A stretch of DNA of 64,000 nucleotides from Doryteuthis pealeii (Eukaryota; Mollusca; Cephalopoda; Myopsida; Loliginidae): assembly GCA_023376005.1 (NCBI GenBank), contig CM042181.1, positions 23,768,527 through 23,832,526 of the forward strand. The letters run 5' to 3'. Position 1 is the first letter of the stretch. The number at the start of each line of letters is the position of its first letter. Made by a program: the position numbers and the translations under genes. Below, piece by piece: positions 20,480 through 32,169 of this stretch. A model generated the notes under the pieces. The model saw only the letters and a program-made list of their open reading frames with translations, ran no database searches and was not told where the DNA came from.

Positions 20480-21270
20480 GTATGACACACTGGTTGAGTG
20501 AAAATACGGTCCGAAAAAAAGGAAAATAGAATATGTTAGGTCCATGCGCATGTATATGTGTGGGTGTTTGTCCGTAGGTGAACAAAGGATCAGTCAGAAA
20601 GGGTTAATGAAAGCCATAAAAATGTACGATCACCTTGAATTGAGGCCACTTAAGAATAATATATATTTTGGTGGCTAGTTTTAAGAGAAAATTGGTCTCG
20701 GTCTAATTAATGGTTGGAAAATTGGCATCGAGTGGTCTAGAAATAAAGTAATGTCCATGATTTTAGAAGAAATTTCTGCGATAATGTCTGGCTGAAAAAA
20801 TTAATACCAATTTCGAATCGATGGGGTTGTGGATGGGAGAATTCTGCATATATTCAAGTTGGCACGAACCCCTTCAGTAGATCGAGACCGGCTGGTGGAG
20901 TGAGAACTTCGTCCAATAGGCAGTTGATTGATAGAAAATAAGTCAGATCCCACACGATAGAAAGTCAGACTTGTAGTTATTCTTGCAGCCGTCTTAAGAG
21001 AACTTCTTGCCAGTTGACGACATACATTTAGGAGCCCTCTGCTCTGTCATAAACGGCACAAAGTGTCACACCTTCATCCTCCATTAGCGACCTGTCTTCA
21101 AACTTTGCCTTGTCGTATTTTCTTACCCTTGTAAATCTGTCTTTAGATCGTGCCTTTTGAACCATCCAGCGCAGATAATTACAACGCGAGGTCATCACCA
21201 CTGTGCAACGAAGGCGCACAAGTGCAGATCGGGTATTGTCACAATGGTAAAAAAAAACATTTGTATTTAT
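20480..21270 (+). repeat. Dispersed repeat of about 800 bp (copy A)
   Basis: A diverged copy lies at 52,240-53,010. Shared landmarks are GTGAAAATACGGTC, AGAAAGGGTTAATGAAAGCC, CTCCATTAGCGACCTGTC, AACTTTGCCTTGTC and GCGCACAAGTGCAGATCGGG. No coding capacity or terminal repeats are recognised. Confidence 0.75.
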
Positions 21271-21294
21271 ATGGAACTTTATAATGGGCACGTG

Positions 21295-21480
21295 ATACCG
21301 TTGATCCTAGTGATAGTAACATTAAAGTCTTAAACGATACCTTTTGGTTTTATGTTGTTCTAAGCGACAACTGAGTAAACCAATAAAGTTACTCTAAAAC
21401 GTACACACGTTCTCACTTTCCAACTATCAATACACCATAAAGTTTATATGAATTTATTCTTATATAACATGGTGTCAGAA
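21295..21480 (+). repeat. Possible LTR end with retroviral-type primer binding site
   Basis: TGGTGTCAGAA at 21,470-21,480 is the common Ty3/gypsy-type primer binding sequence. It directly follows TTATATAACA, a plausible LTR end, and AATAAAG lies about 90 bases upstream. A TG start near 21,293 would give an LTR of about 175 bp. No pol sequence follows. Confidence 0.5.
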
Positions 21481-22299
21481 ATAGGATTTGATCTGTTATC
21501 CGTGTAAGATTTCAAGGTATTATAATAAGTTGGAAGGCTTAGAGTGACCTACCAGCGTGGGTACATATAAGTACAAGAAATATTCCAATCAGTAACAGAC
21601 TTTATTCCGAGAACAACGGAGTTACATTTAGGACAAGAATACATATACTAATTACAAATGGTACAGCAATACATAATGAACACATATATATATATGTATA
21701 AAGAAAGTAGAACTTCGTCCTACAGAAGTGATAAAGAGTTCCTGAAGAAATGTCCCTTATAGCAGACTGAGGGAGGGGCAAGCCACATAAAGGTAGAGGC
21801 ACAAGCGTCTAACCCATGTGAAGTGTTTGCTGGTCCAGCGGGAAGAGGATTCAAAATTCTCGGTTCACTGACTAAATACTCTGGCCCCCTATTCGCAGAA
21901 ACCTACAGCAAGGGAAGATAACTCTTCTAGACCGTACATCAATCCAAACAGGGGCAGACAATCGCTACATCCGGACCTTATTTGATTCAGAATCTTTTCG
22001 TCGTTTTTCTGATTTTTTCACTCCGTTTCTCGGAAGACGAACATAATTGTCTCCCCTGGTATTGTTAGCGGGGCTTTCCACATCACGCATAAATTCAATA
22101 CCTTAAGCCTTTCTCTTTGAGACAGCTTTCTTTGAAGGATTAACACCTTCTAGTTTTCTGTCTTTGCTTTGAACAAAGGACAAATGTATCCCAGCTCTGT
22201 TTATAAAACAGAATTATATTGCAACTCACAAAACAACCATGGAAGACATGGAAGTCTTTAGTTATCCCTTTTTTTATTACACTGTTTTGTTAATGGGAC

Positions 22300-22740
22300 T
22301 TAATTTTGTTTTTTATTGTTTGATATATGCTTCCGTTCTGACTTTACATGTATAAGTTTAAAATGTGGTTTTAACTTCTGTGGCTAAGACAATTTCTTAT
22401 AATACGTTAGGAGGCCTCAGAAAAACTTCCTAACGTAAATGAATATATACAACTTCCAACAAAGATACATAACACAATACAGACTTTATTGTCGGAGCAT
22501 ATTTAACAACAATGCAAATACAAAACAGTTAGAACGAAAGAGTTCTTGTAGAGTTAAGAGTTCAACGAAGAGATGAAAGTTACCTCGAAAGGTTATCATT
22601 TACTTCGTACTGGAACTACGTGGTAAGGGTCTCTCCATGAAGACATGGGAGTTTTTAGAAGGTATGCTTGTTCACGGCTATAATTGCAAATGAGCCGGAC
22701 ACCTCTACGGTGATAGAGTATAATAGAAGCTGTTGAGTGC
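22300..22740 (-). repeat. LTR-like repeat, inverted partner of 17.6-18.06 kb
   Basis: It is the reverse complement of the block at 17,592-18,060, with about 90 percent identity by eye. The pair is about 4.2 kb apart. Confidence 0.65.
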
Positions 22741-22921
22741 ACACGTATAAGCCTGTAGTTGGGGGGAAAGTCGTCCAAATCTAAACGAGCAGAGACACAA
22801 CTAATGCATGCCTGGAGATCCCAGTGGAGAAAAAGAGAGAGTTTTTCCCGGGCTGTGTTTAAATATGGTTGTAACGCCCTCTAGTGGCAAACCCTGGCGG
22901 CAAGGGAAAGTAACCCTTTTC

Positions 22922-23263
22922 GGTAATCTGAACATTAGCTACATAAGTGAGAGTAACCTCCCCTCATTTCTTTCACTTTGAAGAAGTCTTATGTCTTGGT
23001 CGGCCATTTTCATTTCACCGTAAATCTACACTGAAAATACGAATTTGTTCGAATCAATACAACTGCATGTTTTAACACGATAATATCATAAAATGTATTT
23101 TTAATAACAATTAAGTTCATTTTAAACAATGCGCAAGCACAATTAAGAACACATTATGATATTTTAGTGCAGATTTACGGTGAAATGAAAACACAAGGCT
23201 TCCTCAAAGTGAAAAAAACAAGAGGACGTTACTCTCATTTATGTAGCTAATGTTCAGATTACC
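22922..23263. mobile_element. Fold-back MITE E, 342 bp
   Basis: The left end GGTAATCTGAACATTAGCTA is exactly complemented at the right end. The arms continue through GAGAGTAAC, and inner palindromic blocks surround ATTTACGGTGAAATGAAAA. Flanking 8-mers CCCTTTTC and TCCTTTTC match 7 of 8. Artefactual mirror copy near 48,248-48,595. Confidence 0.9.
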
Positions 23264-24500
23264 TCCTTTTCCACTCTCAACCTCATCCCAACAAGGGAAG
23301 ACAATCGCTACACATACACTAACAAAAAAAACGCCACCCGGTCTGTGTAAAAATTATTTTTTGACACGCTTTTTCATAAAAAATGTAAACATATCTTTGA
23401 AACCTTATATTTTTTTAAATAATAGACATAAAATACTTTTGCTGTCCAAAATTCAGATAAATATGTTTTCTTTCTAATAAAACCAAGTTTCTAACACCTA
23501 AATTCAAATTAATTCAAAACGTTTTTCTTCTGGGGACGTCGAATGAAAATAAAAGTATTTGTTTTGTTTTATGACCGACAATAATCAAAATAGGCGGTGT
23601 TTTTCACTGTATAATGAAATATAAATTATTGATTAATATCAATAAGATTATATTATAATCAATTATTTTATTGTAAAATATTAAATTTAACCACTGAACA
23701 CCTTTTTATTGTTTTTTCTTTTTTTTTTTTTTACCTTGTTTCATTGAATCTGAAAAAGAGAAGCAGATTGGGTAAGCATGATTGATGAAACTACCGTTAG
23801 AGGCCGTAAGTATATTTTTTGTTAGCGAGTTTATTTTTAAGCAGAAGAGTAAGCATGATTGATGGAACTGTCGTTAAATTTAAACTCATAATGAAATGCC
23901 GACATGCACAAACCTAAACTGGATACAGTTAAACACACAAACGTCTTCAAATTTAATGTAGAAGAAGATTATGTAGTGATTTCTTGTTTGCAAATAATTT
24001 TCTCGTAAAATTCTATACGTTATATATACATTTATTTACATTTATTTTAGATTTACATATATATCAAAATATATATAAAAATAAAACAATCTATATATAA
24101 ATCAATAATACCGGACAGGAATTTATTAAAACTTGTTTTAACAAACAGTGTGGACCATTTAATATAGCATACTTAATTTCTGAGTATATATAATATAGGG
24201 TTGTTCTTTAGTCTATGTATTAATGATTTTGACTGTAAAAATATTCATTTATAAACTTACACAATTCCTAAGGGTATTTGGACGTAAACAGTGACGTAGG
24301 CACAGTTACAGACAGACAGACACCGAATCTCCATTATAATAAAATGTAAAAACATAACAGAAATGCAGTAACAATTAGATATATAAGGCACTTGTTTGTT
24401 TTTGTTTTTCCTGAGGGTTGTTTTTTCAGTGAAAAATGTTTCAATGCAAACTCTCTCATTTCTTCTCTGACAGACAGACACCGAATCATTATATGAGTTT
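23264..24500. other. No gene recognised; AT-rich
   Basis: GTAAGCATGATTGATG occurs twice (about 23,772 and 23,850) as a small direct repeat. A poly-T run lies near 23,720. Nothing else is supported. Confidence 0.45.
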
Positions 24501-24923
24501 TTCACACCAGCGTTAGGTGATGGTATTTCCCTGGAGTCTGAGTGACAAGTTTCCTCGGGTCTCCAGGACTCTTCTGAGTATTCTGGCAGATGGCAGCAAT
24601 GCAGTATTCTGAATGGTCTCAATTCTTCCTCTGATTTCCAGATTTTCCAGACTTTTTTCCAAACATTTTGGGACAGTTCCAAGTGCACCAATTACAATTG
24701 ATATCACTTTGACCTTCATATTCTATAGCTTTTCAGTTCTCTGGCAACGTCTAAGCATTTGCCCATCTTTTCATTTTCCTTCGTCTTCACCCTGTGATCT
24801 GCTGGAACTGCAAAATCCACCGGTTAATAAGTTCTTTCGTTTTTGCTAATCAATACTAGGTCTGGTGTCCTTGCTGGGATAAGGTGATCCGTCTTTATTT
24901 CGAAGTCCCAGAGAATTCTACAT

Positions 24924-24924
<1 letters not shown>

Positions 24925-24970
<46 letters not shown>
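24925..24970. repeat. (ATT)n microsatellite
   Basis: About 14 ATT units inside the LINE remnant. Confidence 0.97.
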
Positions 24971-25581
24971 TTAATCCATGCAAGTTTAAAAAATATCCAG
25001 CGTTTGTAAAAAGTAAACAATACACCTCACGACACTAGGTAGCTGCTTAAATAAAGTCCTATTATTCTAATTTGTGTCCTTCTGCTCAATTATTATGAGC
25101 GAATCACTATCGGCTCACGGTAGACAAAGAGTTAAAGAAAAATAGACAGTTTGACATGCCATTAAAATGAATTAGTCAGCGAACTATTATAATCGTTGTG
25201 GTCAGGGAAATTTCTTTTTTATATTTCTCTTTATGTGTTCGGACAAGTTTTTCTTGTAAACACTGGATATGGTCTCCCGATCGGAATTAGGTGATCCTTC
25301 TGTATTTCAAAGTCCCAGGGAATTTTATGCATCTCATTCACCAGGACAGATTCAGGTTTGTGCATATACAATTTAGTTATATATTGAAAATTGAAATTGA
25401 TATTTGATATAAGGTGTGTGCCAGATGGCTACTTGTACTTATAGACTCGACGATAAACATGTGACCAACCTATTGTCCAATCACTGGCAGTGCTCTGCTG
25501 CTGATATTATTATTTATACTGGCCTTTTCTGGTCATACTAGCATTACTACTTGGATCTTCTTGGACGACGGAACGTAGTAT

Positions 25582-25690
25582 TATATCACAGGACTTATTC
25601 ACTTACCGAAGGATTCTATATCACAGGACTTATTCACTTACCGAAGGATTCTATATCACAGGACTTATTCACTTACCAAATGATTCTATA
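25582..25690. repeat. 35-bp tandem repeat, three units
   Basis: TATATCACAGGACTTATTCA plus ACTTACCGAAGGATT repeats three times; the third unit is slightly diverged. Confidence 0.95.
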
Positions 25691-26648
25691 ACTCGCGACT
25701 TACTTACTTATTTACTTTAAGTTCTTTACAACTGGCCAACGATGACAGCCAGATACTTAACAATGGCATTGACTTTCGATGCGATTATAAGAGATTCGTT
25801 TTCTCTCTTGACGTTTTCCCTTCTTAGCCATGTTCAATCTTTGTAATATTTCCAATTAGACGGTTGAAGTGTCCATATTGGTGTTTTTCTTCTCATTTCT
25901 GTTTTCTTGTTTCGTTTTGTTTTTATATTCGTGCTTGTCCATATGTTGCAATTGTTTTGTTTTCTTTTTCTTTCTGGCTGCTGCTATCAATCTCCCTTTG
26001 CTCTTTTTAATGTATTCTTCGGGTGCTAGAATTGTCGCATCTACAGAGTCTTCAATGCTGACGATACCTCTTCCTACTTATTTTCTTAATACATATAGTC
26101 TGACAATGCACAAGATGACATAGACAATATCGTCTTATGTATTGTCATAACTTTCCTTATCCTTTGATCCATCTCTGAGAGCTCCTCTCTTGGCCATTTT
26201 AAGAATGGCCCAGAGTACCTTACAAGCGGGGCAACCCAGGTATTTATTCCCTTGGTGAGATTTCTGTTGCAGAGTTTAGTTTCTAGAAGTTTCCTTGTCC
26301 TTTGTTTGATGGTGTCTGTTTCGAGTAGTCCTGAGTATTTCCTTTTTCTCCAAGTGTCTTTATTTCTTCCTGGTTCAGTAGTTCTATTCCTTCCATTGTT
26401 TCTTTTTCCCCCTTTTTTTTTTATTAAAACCATGGCACACTTGTCGGTGCCGAATTCCATTCCTATATCTTGGCTGTATAGTCTTATGGTTTGTACAAAG
26501 GTTTCTTGTTATTTTCATTTTTGACAAAAAAAATGATATCATCCTTGAACATAAGGTGATTTATTTTCTCCTCTGATTTAGTAAATTTGTAGCCCCCCCC
26601 CCCTGTACATTTTCTAAGTATATAGTTAAGAGGCATCATTGCTATAAC

Positions 26649-26830
26649 AAATAGCAATAATTATAGGGAGTTTCCTAGGAAGATACCTGTAAATAGCAAT
26701 AATTATAGGGAGTTTCCTAGGAAGATACCTATAAATAGCAATAATTATAGGGAGTTTCCTAGGAAGATACCTATAAATAGCAATAATTATAGGGAGTTTC
26801 CTAGGAAGATACCTATAAATAGCAATAATT
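26649..26830. repeat. 42-bp tandem repeat, about 4.3 units
   Basis: Units start AAATAGCAATAATTATAGGG and contain TTTCCTAGGAAGATACC. The copies are almost identical. The mirrored version near 44,560-44,760 is badly degraded, which helps identify the right arm as the noisy copy. Confidence 0.95.
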
Positions 26831-27025
26831 TCTTTGTATTTTCACATCTGCTAAGGTATGCCCTCCTGCTGTTAATTCAACTTTCCAATTTTTTTAAATA
26901 GATAAGACCAGACTGAGATGGATATATACAGATAGAAGAAGATTGATACATGTACATGAATAGATACATAGGTATGAAAAGACTGAAATAGTTTGTATTT
27001 TTGTGTGCGTGTATGTGTGTGGGTA

Positions 27026-27030
<5 letters not shown>

Positions 27031-27074
<44 letters not shown>

Positions 27075-27081
27075 AGAGAGA
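27031..27081. repeat. (GA)n microsatellite
   Basis: Uninterrupted GA run with one slip. The mirrored copy near 44,300-44,345 is shorter and scrambled. Confidence 0.95.
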
Positions 27082-27487
27082 GGGAAAAAGAACGGTGTTA
27101 TCCGAATAATGAGTTTAGTGATAGATTTTATTACTTTGTCGGATATTTTGTACATTTTCAAACATTAGAGAATCCAAGTTTGTCGGACCATGTCATATGC
27201 CTTTCTGTAATCAATCCATCTGTTCCCCTTAATTACATTATAGCGGACGTTTAATTAAAATTAGGTGCAACAAACCGTAACAAATGTAGTGATATAAATC
27301 TTGGAAAATCATATATTGATTAGCGTTCGTATCGAATTCTCTTTAACAGTTTTCCATTAGTTTGCTGTGTGTTCTGCATGAATGATAATCAACATTTGAA
27401 TATGAATCAACCATGAGATAATGATATTCAGTTATAGACAACTGATTCATTTTGGATTTTCAATTAGAAACAAAATTCTCCTCGGAA

Positions 27488-27536
27488 ATGATCATGTTCA
27501 CCCTTTGGCTTATCATCTGGTCTTTTGCTGAAACTG
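27488..27536 (+). CDS. C-type lectin gene first coding exon (signal peptide)
   Basis: The exon starts at ATG 27,488 and reads MIMFTLWLIIWSFAET plus one base before a strong GTAAGT donor at 27,537. A short hydrophobic run flanked by polar residues is a typical secretion signal, with likely cleavage around A-E. It ends in phase 1, so it joins in frame to the exon at 34,744 (G|GT, Gly), giving SFAETGFSLDNWV. An upstream in-frame ATG at 27,452 would add 12 residues (MDFQLETKFSSE); I prefer 27,488 because the longer version puts charged residues before the signal. A mirror copy is at 43,826-43,875. Confidence 0.72.
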
Positions 27537-27609
27537 GTAAGTCGAAATTCACCAGTAGTATTAAGAGCACCGTGATAGTATTCATTTATGTTTTCATTTT
27601 TTATTTGTT

Positions 27610-28485
27610 TATTTTATATTTCATGAGCAGCGGCTACCCGGCGGCGTCTGGTAAAGGGGGATTTTTTTTTAGTTATTCCCGCAGATCCATTATTACTGAA
27701 TCGTGAGTTGAATCCTCGTGTGATGACCCATTTAAATTTTAAAAAATAGACCTTGCATTGACCCGGCTACTCTGAAAAGAAATGTTAATGTCTACTATCT
27801 AAAATATTAAATTAAAAAAATCCATGCTGTTATCATTTAATTTCTATTTTTGAATTATCTTCACTAATATAAATCAAATCTTTATTATTTTTGCTCAAAA
27901 ACCAAGCTCTGGTGATAATGAATGTGTATATATATTTACTTTGTCATTAGTTGTTTTATTTTCGAAGTTTCTTCCGGACATACATATACACATAACTGCC
28001 CTTTATATATGTATAGATAGATAGATTATAATTCACATTTCATTTTATATTTCACTAGAAGTGGCTACTCGGTGTTGCCTGTGTAGAGGGGGAATTTTTA
28101 AAGTTAGTCCTGCAGATCCATTATTACTGAATCGTGAGTTGGATCCTTGTAGGATGCCCCATTAAAATCCCTTCGTAAAAAAGACTTTGCATTGATCCAG
28201 CCATTTTGCAAAGAAATGTTAATGTCTTCTATCTAAAATATTAAACGCAAAAAAAAATCCCATGCTGTTATTAGTTAAATTTTATCTTTTAATTATCTTC
28301 AATAATATAAATCAAATCTTCATTATTTTTGCTCAAAAACCAAGATCTGGTGACAGTGAATGTGTATATATATTTACTTTATCATTAATTGTTTTATTTT
28401 TGAAGTTTCCTCTGGACATACAGGTACACACAACTGCCTTTTATATATGTATAGATAGATAGATTATAATTCACATTTCTTTTCA
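27610..28485. repeat. Tandem duplication, unit about 434 bp
   Basis: Two copies share GCAGATCCATTATTACTGAA, AATCGTGAGTTG, GAAATGTTAATGTCT, TTGCTCAAAAACCAAG and the end TGTATAGATAGATAGATTAT (near 28,010 and 28,445). The GCAGATCCATTATTACTGAA piece is also in the SINE heads at 29.5-31.2 kb. It lies in the presumed first intron of the lectin gene. Confidence 0.85.
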
Positions 28486-28870
28486 TTTTTTTTCCATAAT
28501 TCATGCATTTGTTACGTTACACCATATCTCTGGTGTTAATAGAGTTTTGATTGATTGATTGATTTTTAATGACATGTCAACTCGCCTAGGGTTATTTTAT
28601 GCCGAAAAGGTTAGGGAATTGCGTTCATTCTATGTCTATATTTACATTTTTGTCTGTAGTTGTTTCTTAAGATTTTTTTTTTTTTGCACATTATTCTATT
28701 GAATACAAATTTTTAAACAGATCAGAGGTTCAACCACTCTGGGTCATAGTATACCTTCGAATAGACGTGAAGTTGCAGCCTGAAAGATGAATGAAACTCA
28801 AACCAAACATAAGATTGTTTAGATTTATATCAAGAACTAGCATAAGTACCCGGTCCATGACTGGAGTAAA

Positions 28871-29270
28871 ATGATTTTAAGAACACCAGTGGGTGAGAGA
28901 GAAAAGATGGAGAGAGGAGTAAAAGGGGAAAATAATTTAGCAAATTCTCATCAATTTTTTAAAAAATCGCTAAGAATTCCTATATTACAATTTTTTTTTT
29001 TTTTTGTTTATTTTAGGAAATGTTTTGCTTTTTTTTTTCATATCGTTGTAATTTTGAGGGAAAAAGAGAGAAAGAAAGAAAGAAAGAAAAGTGAGAGGTA
29101 GGAAGTGATGACACTTATCGTCTGTTTCACTGAAACAGAAAAAAAAAGAAAGAAAGAAAAAGAAAGTTAGAAAAATAAGGGGAAAAAGAAAGAAATACGC
29201 CAGAGATTATTATACTTTTTACATACTGAACTATTCGCAATAACTCTTAAGTAAACATATTAAATGTTAT
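28871..29270. repeat. Purine-rich dispersed repeat, second copy at 61.54 kb
   Basis: AGTGATGACACTTATCGTCT, GTTTCACTGAAA, and ATACGCCAGAGATTATTATA through AACTCTTAAGTAAA recur in the same orientation at 61,540-61,815. (GAAA)n runs separate the segments. Confidence 0.75.
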
Positions 29271-29523
29271 AATATATTAATAATTTGAAGGCAATTACAA
29301 TGCGTATAAAAAATAAAAACAAAAAGATTTTATTTTTGTCTTATCGATTTCAAAGAAAACTCTATCTTCAGAGACAAATATCAGAAATGAACGTGCTTAA
29401 GTTTTTTTGCGTAGTTATACTTTTTTTTCTTCTTTTTTTTTCCTCTTCTTTTTTCTTTCTCCTCCCTTCCCCCTTCTTTATGTTATGAATGTTTTTTTAT
29501 GTTTTTTTACATTCAAAATATTA

Positions 29524-31166
29524 GAGGTGTCCTATCGTGGTGTAAAGGTTAGCAAACCAGCTTCACAGATCCATCACTAATGAATAGTGAGTTCGATTCT
29601 CGCTGGATGCCCAACACATGTGACCTTTTTGGGACATCCTACCCGTGGCGATCGAATCGAGTAAACAAGGAATGCATCTCATTGTCGTGTAACGATTAGC
29701 AAGCTAGTCTCGCAGATCCATTATTACGGTATAGAGAGTTCGATCCACGCTGTATGCCTGATACCTGCGACCTTGTATCACATCTTACTCCTGGCAATCA
29801 TACTGGGTAAATAATGATGGTGTCTCGTCCTAGTGTAATGGTTACTTTTTGATTTTCGCGGTATGTCCCTGTCACGAAGTGTCTGTCTATTTATTCAAAC
29901 CCCTCGTCAAGTTGTGTGGTCCTAAGTGATTAGGCAATTGACTCTCCAAGGAAAAAATATTTCAGGGGAAAAACATAGAATGCTCTTCTTTCAAGCAAAA
30001 TATAAAAAAATATTAGTCAATAAGACAATTTATAAGGGATTAATAATTATTTTATTTTATAAAAAATTATTATTTACTTATTTTATGAAACAGACTAGTG
30101 CAAAATACATAAAAGTTCATAAAACAGTCCAAAAAATTCCTTCTTTTTCCGTTAAAACATAAGTTCCTCTTTTTTTTTATTTCTTTTCTCTCCTTATTTT
30201 TCCATTAAATATAAGTTCCTCCTTTTTCTCTTTCTTTAAATCCGTTTCCAACAATCACTCCTTTCGTTTCTTTCCCTTTCAAATTAATTCGGTTTTTCTT
30301 CAAATAATAATCTCTTTTCCAGTTTCTTTAACTTTTTTTACCTTTTTGTTGATAAATAAATAATGAATCACTTACTGGCAATAATTCTTGTTCTTTTCAA
30401 TCCAAAATTCCCACTTTTAATTATTCATCTTTTTCCTTCTAATCTTCTCATTCAACCATCACTTCCAAAAACCGTTCTCAACTCTTATCTAACTGTCGTC
30501 TGTCTTGATACCGCCTCAACTCAATTCTTTCTAACCGTCTTATCCCTTCTCGTGTTCCGTCCGTCTCTGAACTATCGTCTCTGTCTCGTCTGTCCGAATT
30601 ACCGTCTGCTTCAGTCAATTTTTTCCCGGTCATTTTTTAAATCAAAACAAAACCTAACTAACCCCTTTTTTCTGTCCAAGGGCAGCAACTCTTACCTTTA
30701 CCTTTATTTATTTAACTTTTATACTTGTTTTCCTTTTCTTTTTTCAACAAATAGTCAACCCCCGCTCCACCATTCAGGATATTCCTAGATTTCTCAGAAT
30801 ATCATGACAGTCCCATACTTGCGACCTTGTGTTACATCCTGCACGTGACGAACGGGTTTGAAAAAAGCGTCTTATTAGGTTGTAATGGTAAGCTAGATAG
30901 TCTCGCTGATCCATTACAATTAAATAACAAATGTGATCCTCGTTGGGTTTTCTTCCTATACTTGCAGCCTTGTGTCACATCCTACGCGTGATGAAAGGAT
31001 CTGGTGAAGAATAAGGGCGTCCCATTGTGGCATAATTGTTTGCAAGTTAGTCTCGTAAATGCATTACTACTGAATAGCGAGATCGATCCTCGCTGGATGT
31101 CTTATACTTGAAACTGTGTGTCACATCCAACCCGTGGCAAACAGGTCAGGTAAATACCTACATTTA
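29524..31166 (+). mobile_element. Tandem array of tRNA-derived SINE units, interrupted
   Basis: About five units of roughly 145 bp follow one another: near 29,524, 29,666, 29,813 (truncated), 30,867 and 31,015, plus a partial tail at 30,793. Each has a box A like GTGGTGTAAAGGTTAGCA, a CAGATCCATTA segment, a box B like GAGTTCGATTCTCGCTGG and a tail CTTGTGTCACATCC. The head resembles a Gln- or Glu-type tRNA. Confidence 0.8.
29847..30792. other. Pyrimidine-rich insertion inside the SINE array
   Basis: About 945 bp separates the head of one SINE unit from the tail of another. Its second half (30,150-30,790) is strongly C/T-biased on the + strand. A 141-codon open frame at 30,363-30,788 is Leu, Ser and Phe-rich, with no known motif, and is probably compositional. 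TATAAGTTCCTCCTTTTTCT-type segments occur twice. Confidence 0.5.
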
Positions 31167-32165
31167 GAATATTTTTTTAAAAACTCGTAAGCAGTTTGAA
31201 ATTATGTTTCCTGTTGAGTTAGAATATTAGAAAATGTACTAGTTTAATTTATTTTCTTTTTTACTCCATAAAAATGTAACAATAAAGCAATTTAATTGCA
31301 AAAAATAAGCTAATACATTTACGTAGTTATTAGGACTAAAAAGTCAAAATATAGAATTACGAGCCACGACTGAATCTCCTAAAAAGAGAAATATTAGCAG
31401 AGAATAACATTATAAAGAGATTTATGAATATATAATATTCATTTAAAAAGTTAAAATGCTTTTAATTGAAGAAATAGAATAATTGTTATTATTTTAGGAA
31501 GATCAAAGTTGAAGCAATAGTAGTAGCGGCTATTTTGAATTGCTGCTGTTATAAGTAGCATTCCCAGTTGATTTTTTTAATTTGAGGTTATAGTTATTTA
31601 ATCACATTAGTTATATAGAGCTCTATAGATATAGTTCAAAACTGTATTATGCAACGATCCCCAGCAATTCAAAAGTAATGAGAATTTAAAACCTCGAAAT
31701 TAGGGGTACATCAGTGGACATGATTTTGCTAAAAAAATATGTCAAATCACGGACCAATTCGTAACAAAAAATTCAGTAATTTCTTCACCATTTCTTTATT
31801 TTTGGAGCAATTTTGATAAAACTTGACATTAATAAAATTGTATGTTCTTACTAATTCTGCACTCATTGTGTGTATCTATACACTGTAACCACTTATTTAA
31901 AGAATAAGAGGTACGGATATCAGTGTATTTTGTTTTTGTTTTTTTGTTTGTTTTTTAGTTTACCAACAAGATAATTCAACATTTTTATTTTAATACTGCA
32001 TGTATACACATATGTACTATCAATTTAAATAAATAACATCACTTTGAACTAAAAACTACCTTTTTAGATACCTGCTATGTTGTATTACATACATGAAATT
32101 GAATACATCTTTACATAATGTTTTAAAACAAAACCTGTCCAATCTGTGCTTGCTGAAGGGTTTTG
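31167..32165. other. No gene recognised; AT-rich intronic sequence
   Basis: Open frames here and in the mirror copy (for example 39,224-39,580) are low-complexity and unsupported. Confidence 0.5.
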
Positions 32166-32169
32166 TTAA

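Larger units (their letters stand above)
24500..26590 (-). pseudogene. 5'-truncated LINE: RT end and C-terminal endonuclease-like region
   Basis: On the minus strand the first recognisable piece (26,572-26,515) reads KINHLMFKDDIIFF, the reverse transcriptase catalytic motif C with F-K-D-D. It continues with MEFGTDKCAMVL, KGINTWVAPLVRYS, then EMDQRIRKVMTIH and IVSIEDSVDATI, the usual post-RT region of these LINEs. The C-terminal part has ILWDFEIKTDHLIPARTPDL, VDFAVPADHRVK, then VIGALGTVPK and LPSARILRRVLETRG. PDL...VDFAVPAD resembles the restriction-like endonuclease core of R2/R4-type LINEs. Many stops and frameshifts are present. The WDFEI segment occurs twice (about 24,875-24,915 and 25,295-25,335), flanking DNA with an (ATT)n run. 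The element is dead. Its mirror copy is at about 44,820-46,990. Confidence 0.82.

Noticed and set aside
26649..26830. CRISPR repeats
   Set aside because: The 42-bp units are directly adjacent, without spacers.
29524..31166. CRISPR-like array
   Set aside because: The spaced repeats are tRNA-derived SINE units with box A and B motifs; unit length and divergence do not fit CRISPR.
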